Below are positions 1-11,800 of a stretch of DNA of 64,000 bases, one piece after another (the first letter of the stretch is position 1; each line of letters begins with the position of its first letter). Source of the DNA: Carya illinoinensis. Taxonomy: Eukaryota; Streptophyta; Magnoliopsida; Fagales; Juglandaceae. The position numbers and the translations under genes were made by a program. The stretch is taken from the NCBI RefSeq assembly GCF_018687715.1, contig NC_056757.1, forward strand, positions 25,478,501 through 25,542,500, given 5' to 3'. The notes under the pieces are model-generated. The model ran no database searches, was not told the DNA's origin, and saw only the letters and a list, made by a program, of their open reading frames with translations.

Positions 1-1941
1 GCCAACCTCTTTCGCATTACCGAAAGAAACAGACGTATGGCCTTATTTTTGCTCCTTAACGGTGCGACAGTTGCATGGGTGGTTAGAATGGTGGGTGAAG
101 CCATGGATTCTCGTCGGCGTGAAGGCTTTTTCAGAAGGTTTAGGATAGGTAACGGGGTCTTCATTATACAACTTCTCAAAAACTCAAGGGGATGTTATTT
201 ATTGTTGGAGGAGTTTAACAACGAAAGAAGGAAGGGCTCGCTGATCATACCCGAGGGAGATAAGGGCAGTGGATGGGATGGTTTTGCTTACCACCTTAAG
301 AAGGTGGCTGAGTCTGCAGTGGCCGAGCCTTTAAAACGCCAGAAGATGGTGGCGCAGATGGAGGGTGGGTTGCGCAAGGGAGGGAATGCTGGTGGCTCAA
401 GTATGGAACCAAGCACTTCGGCAACCTATGCCTCGGTCTTGGCCGGCTCTTCGCCAGAACGGGAAATTTCATCATACCCAGCGGTCAATGGAGGGGCTAC
501 CCAGCGGTCAGTGGGGGACGTTGAAGGCATTCTATGGGGTGTCAGAGCTTCACTTTCAGGAGTTCTAGAAGATGTGTCCTTTTTGATGAAAAAGGTAGAC
601 CTGGGTTTGAGCATGGTGATGGGACACGGTAAGGAGGTTGAACTGGGCAGAAGGTATGGTGCTGAAAAAGACTTGCAAGAAACATCGGGAAGGCAAGTAA
701 TTATAAGAGAAGCCGTAGGACAGGGGGAACCTGGCTGCCCTCAATACCAGGCCTCAAGGCCACAATTGCAGGCCGAAAGCCCACGGGTCACAAGCATAGC
801 CCACGAGGCAAGAGGCCTAGCACACGGGATCCTTCACGTGGGCGGGCTAGCTTCAGGTGAGGCAGGCCCTGCCTGTCCTCAGACCTGGGCCACCAGGCCT
901 CTCCCACAGGCCGTAAGCTCACGGAGGCCAAGCAGGCCCACCAGCGGAATCCCTCACGTGGGCCAACTCGTTTCATCTGAGGCAGGCCCTGCCTGTCCTC
1001 AGACCCAGGCCTCAGGGCCTCTTTCTCGGGCCGTAAGCCCACGGGCATCGGGCAGGCCCTCCAAAGCCTTAGACCCGCTTCCCTCAGACGGGTCGGCTCT
1101 CCAGGGCTCGGTAAACGTTTCTCCACCGGCGGCACCTAAGACCGACAACCCACCGTCGCAGAATGTCCCGCTGGTCTCCGGCGAACCCTCCGACGGCGGT
1201 ACGGAGAACACGGAAGCAGCCGAGCGTTTTTCCCCACAGTTTCCACCGGAGAATACACACGGGCTGCCTGGGAATGACGCCTCAGTGCCCACCTCCATCT
1301 CGCGGCAGCCACAGAACAGGCCGAGAGCCTACGATGGAGCTGAGTGTGGCACTCTGGACCAGTTTCAGATCGTGGAAAGCAGTTTCAACGGGGATGGGTT
1401 TTCGTCTGCACCTGGCCTAGACACGGGAGTGATTCCCGAAACCCTCTTTCTCTCTAAAGGTCTCTCTGAGACCTTGACCAAGGTATTATGCACAATGGAT
1501 GATGAGGTAGACGCCTCTCTCTTGGGTGGGAGGTCTTCAGACGAAGGATCCCTCTGTGGGTCAGATTTACAGTTAGCTTGTAAAGAGTTAGGGGATGGCT
1601 CTTTGTCCGCTGTACCATATGAACCCGAGGAAGTACCTAGCCCTCTTTGCTCACTGCCACCAGAAGATTGTTCAACTGAGTCACTGCCATTGCCACCAGA
1701 CTGGGTCATACAGAAGGTGAATGAGATGCGGCATTGCTTGGGTATATCTTGCGAAGGCTTTGAGGACCAGTTGCAAGCTTTACTCATCGCCATGAGAGAG
1801 GGTCAGCCTGCTTTGGCTAAATCTGTTGTGAAGAAAGATAGGGAACTTAAAAGGCTGACTTGTTCCATAAACTATGATGCAAGGGAGGGCAGCACGAGCA
1901 GGGGACGACTTAAAGATAGGGCGAATCTTGGTGATCCATGA
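1..1941 (+). CDS. LINE ORF1 protein (left edge may be cut)
   Basis: Open frame with its first ATG at 37, but the frame is also open from base 1, so the true start may lie outside the window. From that ATG it encodes 634 residues. The N-terminal 90 residues form a compact domain with 'LIIPEGDKGSGWDGF' around residues 67-82, a pattern I associate with proteins encoded upstream of the endonuclease in plant LINEs. Residues about 230-345 are a Pro/Gly/Ser-rich tandem repeat, and the rest is acidic and low in complexity. No CCHC zinc knuckle is visible, unlike the ORF1 of the LINE at 14590. A nucleic-acid-binding or RNP role is inferred from position. The stop overlaps the ORF2 start as ATGA (1938-1941), suggesting coupled translation. 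Confidence 0.75.
   Translation, partial: ANLFRITERNRRMALFLLLNGATVAWVVRMVGEAMDSRRREGFFRRFRIGNGVFIIQLLKNSRGCYLLLEEFNNERRKGSLIIPEGDKGSGWDGFAYHLKKVAESAVAEPLKRQKMVAQMEGGLRKGGNAGGSSMEPSTSATYASVLAGSSPEREISSYPAVNGGATQRSVGDVEGILWGVRASLSGVLEDVSFLMKKVDLGLSMVMGHGKEVELGRRYGAEKDLQETSGRQVIIREAVGQGEPGCPQYQASRPQLQAESPRVTSIAHEARGLAHGILHVGGLASGEAGPACPQTWATRPLPQAVSSRRPSRPTSGIPHVGQLVSSEAGPACPQTQASGPLSRAVSPRASGRPSKALDPLPSDGSALQGSVNVSPPAAPKTDNPPSQNVPLVSGEPSDGGTENTEAAERFSPQFPPENTHGLPGNDASVPTSISRQPQNRPRAYDGAECGTLDQFQIVESSFNGDGFSSAPGLDTGVIPETLFLSKGLSETLTKVLCTMDDEVDASLLGGRSSDEGSLCGSDLQLACKELGDGSLSAVPYEPEEVPSPLCSLPPEDCSTESLPLPPDWVIQKVNEMRHCLGISCEGFEDQLQALLIAMREGQPALAKSVVKKDRELKRLTCSINYDAREGSTSRGRLKDRANLGDP
723..1075 (+). 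repeat. Three-unit in-frame tandem repeat inside LINE ORF1
   Basis: Three GC-rich units begin near 729, 859 and 979, about 130 and 120 bp apart, each coding roughly 40 residues rich in Pro, Ala, Gly and Ser. Shared blocks are 'gaggcaggccctgcctgtcc' at units two and three, 'cacgtggg' at about 835 and 954, and a 'gccgtaagc' or 'gccgaaagc' block in all three. The repeat stays in frame and makes a low-complexity protein linker. Confidence 0.8.
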
Positions 1942-4900
1942 AGCCAAAGATTCTAGCCTGGAATGTTCGGGGCTTGAATGACCCAAAAAAACGCCTCACT
2001 ATCAAGAACTTATTACGGGAATGGAAGGCAGATGTTATTTGTTTTCAGGAAACGAAACTAAAATATGTCGATAGAAACATCGTTAGAAGCTTGTGGCATT
2101 GTCCGTATGCAGGATGGACCACTCTTGCCTCTAAGGGTGCTTCTGGGGGTATTCTGGTGTTATGGGACAAAAGAGCAATTAATCTTGTAGATGAATGTGT
2201 TGGGGAATTTTCTATAGCTTGCTCTTTCTCTAATGTGGATGATGGATTTTGTTGGGGCTTTGCAGGTGTCTATGGGCCTAACTATGATAGTAGCAGGAAA
2301 TTTCTTTGGGATGAGATAGCTGGCCTTTGCAGTTGGTGGGATATACCGTGGTGTATAGGGGGCGATTTCAACATCACTCGGTTTCCTAGTGAGCGGTCCG
2401 GGGTTCCTAGCTCGGATTCAGCCATGGCAGATTTCTCCAAGCTTTTGTTTGATCTAGACTTGGTGGATCTCCCCTTGGCAGGGGGAGATTTTACCTGGTC
2501 CAATGGAAGGGCATAGTCGCGTTTGGACAGATTTGTCGTTTCTTCCTCTTGGGAAACCCACTTTCCCACTCTATGTCAAAAACGGCTTCCCCGACTTTGC
2601 TCAGATCATTTTCCCCTTCTACTAGACTGCGGGGGTATTCAAGAGGGACGCAGATACTTTAAGTTCGAGAACATGTGGTTAAAGACGGAAGGGTTCGTTG
2701 AGAAAGTCAGCGCATGGTGGGCATCTTACCAGCTCACAGGCACTCCTAGTTTCATACTAGCTGGGAAACTAAAAGCTTTGAAATATGATCTAAAAAAATG
2801 GAACCTGGAAGTCTTTGGGAACATCAACGACCAGCGGAACAAACTCTTCATGGAACTACAACATTTTGATGAAAAAGAAGTAGAAGGGACTTTATCAGAA
2901 GATGATAGGGCAAGAAGAGTGACGGTTGTTGCTGATTTGGAAAAAGTTACTGCTATGGAGGAGATTATGTGGAGACAAAAATCACGGGCCCTTTGGCTGA
3001 AGGAAGGGGATAGGAGCACAAAGTTCTTTCATAGAATTGCCAATTCCCATCGAAGAACTAATGCTATAGAGGTTCTTCATGCGGATGGAAGCGTTTTAAT
3101 GGGTAGAGATGTCATCAAGGAGCATATTGTCCAGTTTTATGAGAAGCTTTTGACGGAGCAATACTCTTGGAGGCCCAAGGTTGACGAACTAGACTTTGAT
3201 TCCATTGATCACTCAAGCGCGGCTTGGTTGGAGAGGCCTTTTGATGAAATCGAGGTTCTTGGAGTGTTGAAAGGTATGAATAAAGACAAAGCCCCGGGAC
3301 CTGATGGTTTTCCAATGGCTTTCTTTTATGCTTGTTGGGACATTGTCAAGGAGGATATTATGAAGGTCTTTATCGAATTTCACGCCCTCACGAAATTCGA
3401 GAAGAGCCTCAATGCCTCTTTCATCGCCCTCATTCCCAAGAGGGCAAGGTCGGTGGAAGTGAATGATTTCCGTCCCATAAGTTTGATAAGTGGGGTCTAT
3501 AAGATCATTTCCAAAGTTCTAGCGAAGAGGTTGAGCGAAGTACTGGGAAAGATCATCTTGAAGTCCCAAAACGCTTTTGTGAAAGGAAGACAAATTCTTG
3601 ACTCAGCCCTTATCGCCAATGAGTGCCTAGAGAGTAGAATCCGATCCGGCATTCCAGGTATCTTATGTAAACTAGACATGGAAAAGGCTTTTGATCACGT
3701 GCATTGGGATTTTTTGTTGTATATTCTTGGTAGGTACGGTTTTGGGACACGTTGGTGCCAGTGGATTAAGCACTGTATTACAACAGCCAGATTCTCCGTT
3801 TTGGTCAATGGCACTCCTGAAGGATTTTTCAACAGTTCTCGGGGCTTGAGACAAGGGGACCCTCTCTCCCCACTTTTATTTATCCTTGTCATGGATGTGC
3901 TAAGTAGAATGCTGAGAAGGGCGGTGGAGGGGGGTTTTCTCTCAGGTTTCACGGTGGGCGGTTCCACACATGGCAGCTTAACCGTCTCCCACCTTCTCTT
4001 CGCTGACGATACTTTGATTTTTTGTGACCCAGACCAGGAACAGTTCCGCTCCTTACGGGCACTTCTTCTCTGCTTTGAAGCTGTATCAGGCCTTAAGGTG
4101 AATTTATCCAAGTCAGAAGTAGTCCCTGTGGGCACAGTCGACAACCTAGGTACGGTGGCAGCCATCCTGGGTTGCAAGGTCTCATCCTTGCCTATGAAGT
4201 ATCTTGGACTCCCCTTGGGGGCCCCTCATAAAACTAAGTCTATGTGGGAAGGGATCATTGAGAAGTTTGAAGGAAAACTGGCAGGGTGGAAGAGAATCTA
4301 CTTGTCTAAAGGGGGGAGAATCACTCTTATTAAAAGTACGTTTTCTAACCTTCCAACGTACTTTCTCTCTCTATTCCCAGTGCCAGCAGGAGTGGCGAAT
4401 AGACTAGAGAAGATTTGCCGGGATTTCTTATGGGGAGGTTTAGAGGATACAAGGAAATTCCACTTGATCAAATGGAATACAGTATGCACCCCTCTGTCCT
4501 GTGGTGGCTTGGGCATAAGGAATTTGAGAACTTTTAACAAGGCTCTTCTTGGTAAATGGTTATGGCGGTATCATCTTGAGGGAGACGCTTTATGGAAAAA
4601 TATCTTAGAATGCAAATATGGAAGTGAGTGGGGTGGCTGGTGCACAAAGGAAGTAAGAGGAGCCTATGGTGTGGGAGTTTGGAAATTTATCCGGAGTGGA
4701 TGGGACGGTTTTCGGGGCCATTGTAGGTTTGTGGTGGGAAGGGGCACACAAATTAGATTTTGGCATGACATTTGGTGTGGTGATGTTGCCCTAAAAAATG
4801 CTTTCCCTTCCATTTATAGGATAGCTTCTGATCAGAATTCCTCAGTGGCTGAAAATATGTGTCTTACCGATGGTTCTGTACTTTGGTCTGTGAGATTCAC

Positions 4901-5576
4901 TAGAGCAGCACAAGATTGGGAGGTGGGCGCTATCACTGACTTCTATAGTGCACTACATGATTTGAAGATCAGGGCTGGAGGGGAAGACAGATTATTATGG
5001 ACATGCACAGGGAATAAGAAATTTTCAGTCCGTTCGTACTACAAGTCTTTGACGAATCACTCCCCCAACGCCTTCCCTTGGAAGAGCATTTGGAGAAGCA
5101 AGGTTCCCCTCAAGGTTGCTTTCTTTGGGTGGGTGGCGTCTCATGGTAAAATCCTAACCATAGACCAGCTAAGAAAGCGTGGACTCGTCATAATGGATTG
5201 GTGTTTCATGTGCAAACACAACGCTGAATCAGTGGACCACCTTCTCCTTCATTGTGACACAGTAAATGTTTTATGGTATGAGATTTTCTTGAGGCTTGGC
5301 ATTGCTTGGGCCATGCCACAGAGGGTGATCGATTTACTGTCTTGCTGGCAAGGGCTAAGAGGGAATCGCCAGATTGCAGCGGTATGGAAGATGGTACCTT
5401 TGTGCTTAATGTGGTGCACATGGACCGAAAGAAATAGCCGCTGTTTTGAGAACAAGGAGCGCTCTCCTGATGCTTTTCGAGCTTTTTTCTTTCACACTCT
5501 ACTCCTTTGGGCAACTACTATAGTTTTAAATGGAACGAGTCTTAGTGACTTTTCCGCCACTATCCGTAGCACTTAG
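1938..5576 (+). pseudogene. LINE ORF2: endonuclease + reverse transcriptase + zf-RVT, one nonsense codon
   Basis: One frame of 1213 codons runs from ATG 1938 to the stop at 5576, interrupted only by TAG at 2514-2516. Order: an apurinic endonuclease-like domain (NVRGL near residue 9, QETK near 36, GGDFN near 141, SDHFPLL after the stop), a reverse transcriptase with DFRPISL near residue 510, DMEKAFD near 580 and the catalytic FADD at 3999-4010, and a C-terminal zf-RVT domain with WCFMC and HLLLHC (about 5200-5255). The stop falls between the GGDFN and SDH parts of the endonuclease, so a normal product would be inactive. A second frame entry at 2523 would make RT without endonuclease, but it has no ATG there. 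The protein would act in target-primed reverse transcription. Length and order match plant L1-clade elements. Confidence 0.93.
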
Positions 5577-5671
5577 TTTGTAACTAGGCTTTTTTCTTGT
5601 ATACTCCCTGTGTACTCGGGCTTGGCCTATTTACGTGGATCAATAAAATTTATTTACCTATCAAAAAAAAA

Positions 5672-6000
5672 CATCAACAACTAGTTGCAAGTCTTAATTA
5701 TCTCATCACCCTGTTAGATAATATCATATATAGCTAGGATACGTTTACAGTAAGCATATTCTTAAAATGAGGAATATTTCTCTTGAAAACGAAGTTATAG
5801 CTATTCCTATGCTAATTGCCTCACACAACTTTGGGGGTGGTCCAACCACTCCCGATGTCATTGGGGGTGGCAAATACTACACTTGATGATTGATTATCTG
5901 ATCCCAATGGTGGCTGGGGTGGTTGGACCATCGCTGGAACAAAATTCCAAGGGTGGTGCGACCACCTTGGATGTTGAATTTTTTAAACTTTAAGGTGAGG
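5672..6000. repeat. Spacer with 'gggggtgg' repeat block
   Basis: No gene is visible. From about 5830 to 5975 several copies of a 'gggggtgg / ccaaccacc' motif sit in both orientations, which can fold on itself. This looks like a fragment of a dispersed non-coding repeat; I cannot name the family. Confidence 0.4.
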
Positions 6001-7700
6001 AAATAAAAAGGGTGGTTGTTTTGGAAAACGTTTTTGGAGCTCGGTCTAGATAATCAAGTGGTTAGAAGGATGACTAGAGACAAAGCACTAGGTCTAGATG
6101 GTTTTACTATGGTGTTTTTTTAGCCTTGTTGGGAGGTGGTTAAGGAGGATATAATGAGGGTCTTCCGGGAGTTTTTCTCTTCGGGAAAAGTTCAGAAGAG
6201 CCTTAATGCTACATTCACTACACTCATCCCCAAGAAAGTGGGTGTGCCAAATGTGAAGGATTTTCACCCTATTAGGCTTCTGAACAGGGTGTATAAGATC
6301 ATCTCAAAAGTCCTTGCTAATAGGATGAGCATGGTTATGGAAGGAATAATTTCTAAGCTACAAAATGCATTTGTTAGAGGTAGACATACACTAGATTCGA
6401 TCCTAATTTCTAATGAATGATTGGATAGCAGAATTAAATCAGGAGTACTGGGTATTATGTGTAAATTAGACAAGGAGACAGCCTATAATTATGTTAACTA
6501 GGATTTCTTACATTACTTGCTTGGGCGATGTGGTGTTGGGGAGAGATGAAGGTTGTGGATCATATATTGTGTATCAACCTTGCAGTTCTTGGTATTGGTG
6601 AAAGGTGATTCTTCAGCATCTCCCGGGGGTAGAGAGGAGGCAACCCACTACCCCTTCTACTACTTGTCGTTGTCATGGAGGCTCTTAGCAGAATGGTGTC
6701 GGCTTTAGTTGTGGGTGGTTTTTTCTTAGGTTTTTCAGTGGGGATACTAACCAAGGCAATATCAAAATTTCTCATAATCTATTTGTAGAGGATACATTGT
6801 TATTCTGCGAAGCAGACCAAGGTCACATTCAATCCTTAAGGGCTATTCTTCTTTGCTTCGAAGTTGTTTCTGGATTGAAAGTAAATCTTCCTAAATCTGG
6901 GCTGGTCGCGATCAGAAATGTTGGCAACATAAGGGGTCTGGCTCGTACATTGGACTGTAAGGTATCTTCATTGCCTATTAAGTGCCTTGTCTCCCTCTTG
7001 GAGCATCTTCCAAGGCCAAAACTATTTGGGATGAGATGTTGGAGAAGATTGAGCTAGGCTGGAAGGGTGGAAGAGGATATATCTGTCAAAAAGGGGTAAG
7101 ATTACCGTAATAAAGAGCACACTTTCTAGAGTAATGTTCCTAATCATCCTAATTCTCATCTTCTCATCATTCCATGATGTGGTATTAGATGATTGAAGAC
7201 TATTTCTTATATTTCACTTGTGAACCTATTATCTAATGCCACATCATAGGATGATAAGAAAAGGAATGATGAATAGCTCAATCTTTTACAGTGGATCATG
7301 TACTCCTCCATTGTTAGTTTGCTAGGCCTTTTGGAATTATTTTTTCAGGAGAGTTGATTAGCATGGATTATGCTAGGGAAGGTGGTTGATCTTCTAGCTA
7401 GTTAGAGAGGTCTTAAGGGTAACCCCAGGTTGCAGATTTGAGGAAGATGGTACCCATTTGTTCACTGTGGTGCATTTGGAGGGAAAGAAGTGATTCAAAC
7501 TTTGAGGATTGAGAGTGCTTTTTGGAAGAGCTTAAAAGTTTCTCCTTTAAGACTTTATTTATGTGGGCCATAGCTATAGATTTTAATGGTCCTACTTTGC
7601 ATGATTTCTGTGTATCTATCTCTAGATCCTAATTAGGTGTATTCTCTTGTATACTACTTGTGTACTTGGGCAAATGCCTGTTTGAAAAACAAATTAGAGC
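6001..7700 (+). mobile_element. Decayed LINE copy with internal deletion
   Basis: Broken frames match the LINE at 1-5671 in content and order. Around 6045-6120 is the 'DKAxGxDGF' part of the RT; 6136-6420 has RT motifs ('HPIRLLNRVYKIISKVLANRM', 'AFVRGRHTLDS'); 6797-7057 follows the position of the FADD motif, which here reads with V-E-D in place of F-A-D-D. At about 7300 the match resumes in the zf-RVT region and runs to a LINE-type 3' tail near 7625-7685. The stretch between RT and zf-RVT is missing and a hairpin MITE lies at that junction. Many stops; not functional. Confidence 0.85.
7133..7285. mobile_element. Hairpin MITE inside the decayed LINE
   Basis: Two arms of about 50 bp, near 7136-7190 and 7233-7285, are inverted copies of each other. 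The core is 'atgatgtggtattagat' on the left and 'atctaatgccacatcat' on the right, followed by 'tcatcattcc'/'ggaatgatga' arms. It codes for nothing and interrupts the LINE exactly where LINE similarity breaks. The transposase family is not clear from the ends. Confidence 0.65.
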
Positions 7701-8806
7701 TGGGATATTTTTGGAAATTGTGATTAAATCCTAGAAAAATATCATGGATTGTCACCAAAAAAAAGAAAATAAAAATAAAAATTAAGGGAATGAGCATTTC
7801 TATTCCTATAGGTATGAGAATGCTCATTTCGCATACCAAACATACCCTTAGTGTAGCAAGCAGTTTCTTAGAAGCTCCTGGGAAAGATCTTGTTCTCTCA
7901 CTATCTTAGACTATTGTATAAGTTTGGGCACTTTAAGTGGAAGGCTTTACCAGTACTGATTGGGCAGGTTTTACATTAGATAGCCCATCAAGTACTGGAT
8001 CTTGTATTTTTTTTCAGGATCTAGTTTGGTCATATGGAAGAAAACGAAACAGGTGGTGGTAATAGGTTCTAATGTAAAAGCTGAGTTCAAGACAATGGCT
8101 CACACCTATCTCAGATATTTTGTGATAACTAAGCTGCCCTTATAACATCCAATTGTCTTTTATAAAGGAATAAGCATATGTGATAGAATATTTAATAAGA
8201 TATCATTACACTATTTGTTTTCTGATATGTGAGATATCATTATACTATTTGTAAAGTACAAACATCAACTCGCAGGCATCTTCCCAAGTTAGGATTATAC
8301 AACCCATATTCTTCAGCTTGCAGGAAAGTGCTAGATGTCATGGTATTCTTCTCGTAATGTATACCACGTAAGGGTGTGCTAATCTATTGTATTACTCTTT
8401 CCAATATATATTATTAAATTGTTTGGGGTGGAGTGAATGAATCTCTTCATCCACCATTCTCCCCCAACTTCTTTCTTTATCTTCTTAGTCAACCCTAACT
8501 TTAACAAACCCTGAGATTTTATGGAATGAAATGTCTTTAGGTTTTCCGTTTCAAAATATCACTTTTTATAAGTACTTCAGGTGAAATGCATATATGTAAA
8601 AGAAAGTGGAATCTGATGAGGTTAGGATATGTCAGAAACAGTAGTAGGGGCTTATCTCTTAGGATTTGACTAGCTCTATCTACCTGCAGATTTTGGCACA
8701 GATATCTACCAATGGTTCTTATCTCTAAGCAACAAGAGTAGGGTCTTAAACATTTAATCTCAAAAAAGTTGCCAGTCTACCTGCAGATATTTTGGTTGAG
8801 ACATAC
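7701..8806 (+). mobile_element. Spacer with copia RNase H remnant (about 7915-8360)
   Basis: Between 7915 and 8170 a frame with stops reads like the end of a Ty1/copia polyprotein: D-W-A-G near 7955, then a 'STGSCIFF' block and 'SYGRKRNR', which is the RNase H part in this family. The stretch up to about 8360 may be its tail. A separate palindromic block at 7790-7852 ('aatgagcattt' against 'aatgctcattt') ending 'accaaacatacccttag' looks like a MITE end. Nothing else is recognisable up to the KUP exon at 8807, and no KUP exon 6 was found here. Confidence 0.5.
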
Positions 8807-11800
8807 CTGTAATGCATAGAACACAACCACCAAGAGCTGACCATGCATCTTTGCTGTTCCTCTTGAAGAACAAATAGATATAAGCTGGGTTGAATGCCCT
8901 TAGAACGCTAATATCATGCTTCACTAGATTGTAAAGTCCTATGGATCCCAAAGAGAAGAACCACAAAGCAAGTACAGGAGAAAACATGAAACCAACTTTA
9001 CCAGTCCCAAATTGCTGTATGCTGAACAACCCCACAAGGATCATGATCGAAACAATAACTACAGCACCTGTAAATGAAACCAATCAGATTATAGGCTATC
9101 ATGTGAAAAAATGATAACATTGGTTGTCACACACATCTTTACACAACAGCTATTAAAATAGAAAACACATTAACTACACAGAAATGAAATTTCAAAGACA
9201 TCAATCTTGACGTCATGCTGCTCAAGGAAAAATTTCCAAAGATAAATCTCTACATACAAAATGTTGCTTTACAATGTCCTTTAATATTGATAAAAGGAAA
9301 GAATAGAAACTGGTAATCTCAGAACAGCATCCATATTGACCAATTATAATCAGCTCTCATGTCTTTTGTAAGAAATTGATTATCCTAAAATTAAAACAAA
9401 AAGAAAGATACCCACTTGTTCCAAATCCTTGAATTTCACCATTCAGACCACTTACAGCAGAAGTCACTGAAACAAGAAAAATAACTCCACTTTAGCACAA
9501 AACCAGACAGCAAATGTACTGTATCAAAAGTGATGGTGTATATCATTGCAATTCCAGGTGTGTAGCATAAGGAAATTTCTTTCTTTTTGACAAGCAAGTT
9601 AAGTGTTATTACTTATCAAAAGAGGTGTTTCCCGAGTACATGATGTATACATGAAATACACCGAACCAGAAAGACAAGAAAGAGCAAAAGAGTCTTGGAA
9701 AGTAGAGAAGAAAAAGCGGTCTTTCCTTTATCTCCAAATACACCACAACAAACAAGATGGGACTATCTTCACAATCCTGTAATGACTCGGGGGAAGTCCA
9801 ATTCACATACGAACTTACACTAAAAAAGACTAGTCAATATAAGAATTGGAATAGGACCCCTAAGAATATCATAAACTGCAATAGCTCTACCTCTTCATTT
9901 ATTTTATTTATTTACCAGTTTCACATTTCTTACCCAACAAAACATATTGTACTATTGGGAAACCACAAAAATTAGTCCATAAGTTGAAACTGGTGGTGGT
10001 AAATTTTGTAAAATTGAAACAAGTTCTTAACTTGGCATTTTTTTTATTATGGGATTAGTGTATACATGATTCCATAAAAGGCTAAAACAGCATATAAACA
10101 AGAACCAGTAAAAGATTTAACTAGTTTTTGTTTGAGTCTTGTATTCTCCCTGTTTACTTGGGCTATGCCTATTACTTGGTTGAATAAAATTTCCTTTTAC
10201 TCAAATAAACAAGAACCACTCCCTCGAAATTACAATATAAAACACTTATTCATTGGATATATCTTACATCGGGTAGCCTATTTCCAACCATGGCATGTCT
10301 ACAATAGTAGGAGTAAAAGTAATGCTCTTCTTCATCGTAATCTTTGTCATCTCCAGTCACACTTGGTGATGTTGCACATTTCACAAGGGTGTCATTTAAG
10401 TGATTGATAGAAGAAATTACTTGAAATGTGACACATAGGATGAAGAGTTGCATTGCTTTTAGGAGTATTAATATTATACTGCCCCCAAACAATTCAGTTA
10501 CGGGATATATTCGCAAAAATGTACCTGACATTGCTGGGGTAAGAATACCATCTCCTATAATCATGGAAGTTCCCATCAGAACCAACAGCAACAGAAAGGT
10601 TTTCAGGGATGATCTGCTTTCCAAACTCTCTTTTATGTGTAGAGCCCTTTCAAACTCTGGAGTGGGTAGTTTGAGGCGAAAATTTGATATATGTTCATCA
10701 GCTGCCTGTCGATTAGGCAGCGTGTTAACATTTGCATACCTGCAAATCAGCGAGTATAGAGCAAATGTCCCTCCTACAATTGGAAATTTGGAATCATCAT
10801 GTCTCAATAATTATATGCTCTACCAGACTGCATCAAGTGAAAGGAGAACTCAAAGTAGAGAATTCTTACCTTCTCCATTATCGTTGGCTTTAAGCACTAC
10901 AAAAATATATTTTGCTAAAGGAAGAAGAGCAATTGTGTACATCACAAGTGATAAAGCCCCCAAGATGTCAACTTCTGACTTGATGGGCACCTTGCTGAAC
11001 ACATCAGCAAAGACATATAAAGGGCTTGTCCCCAAGTCACCGTAAACCACACCAAGTGTTTGAAATGCTAATGTAATAGTTTGCCAACAGGTTTGATCCT
11101 GGTTCATTAAAGAACAGACTTCAGTATGAAAGCAATAGTCCACTACATTGACATGTAAGTTCTTTCATTGCACGATCAATTAAAAGTATTTCTGGCTGCG
11201 CATATGCAATCAGTTGTATTTGTGTCTATGTGGAAAATGCATGTCTGTGATTTATAAATACCCTCTCCATGCATGGGATGATTTTCTTTCTAAACCCAGA
11301 TTTGCAGCATACCACCTGGAACTAATATTCAAAAGTTACCCTTGTCGAAAGCACAGCCATCTACTAAAGGTTTTTCCATTGTTTCCCTTGACAGAACATC
11401 ATGGACTTCATGAGATGAGCAAATGCAATGCTGCGTTGACTGCTCTAGCCTAAAATTAAAGCCCTTCTCTTATGTTTATATAACTCTCAAGTCTCCAAAC
11501 AATGACTCTTTGTCAATACACTCTTTTAACAATAAAATGGTATAACAGAAACACCAACATTCAGTGTCATAGTTGCACAACAAAGTAGAGAATTTGAAAA
11601 CAGGAAGTGTAATAACGATTCTGCAGAATCATCAGAAGGTAACTCACCATGATTATGGAGTTGAAACTTCTAATGGAAGAATAATTACAAAGTGAAGGAA
11701 AACAAAAAGCACTGTCATGTTTGAGGACCCAAGAAAACAAAAAAGGATTAGTACACGAAAAGCCAATACTCCCAGAAGTTAGGTCAAGGGAGTCAAGGGA

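Larger units (their letters stand above)
1..5671 (+). mobile_element. L1-type LINE retrotransposon, nearly intact
   Basis: A non-LTR retrotransposon with two consecutive frames on the plus strand, a short 3' untranslated region and a terminal A run. The 3' end has the style of plant LINE tails: a 'cttgtatactccctgtgtac' block, then 'caataaaat', then a poly-A at about 5662-5670. The same tail recurs in this window near 7620-7690, 10130-10200 and, in reverse, near 9580-9660. The left end of the element is at or beyond the window edge, because the first frame is open back to base 1, so no target duplication can be checked. Only one nonsense codon separates ORF2 from being open, which makes this the youngest LINE in the window. 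Confidence 0.93.

Noticed and set aside
788..1793. Several long minus-strand frames
   Set aside because: They overlap LINE ORF1 and reflect its GC-rich repeats; no domain is present.
3695..4177. 160-codon minus-strand frame
   Set aside because: Antisense of the RT domain of LINE ORF2.
10250..10524. Minus-strand frame continuing past KUP exon 3
   Set aside because: It reads through the donor at 10525/10524 into intron; the next family motif is found in exon 4 at 9416-9466 instead.
10428..11045. Plus-strand 205-codon frame
   Set aside because: It is the antisense shadow of KUP exons 2 and 3, which have splice sites and family motifs on the minus strand.
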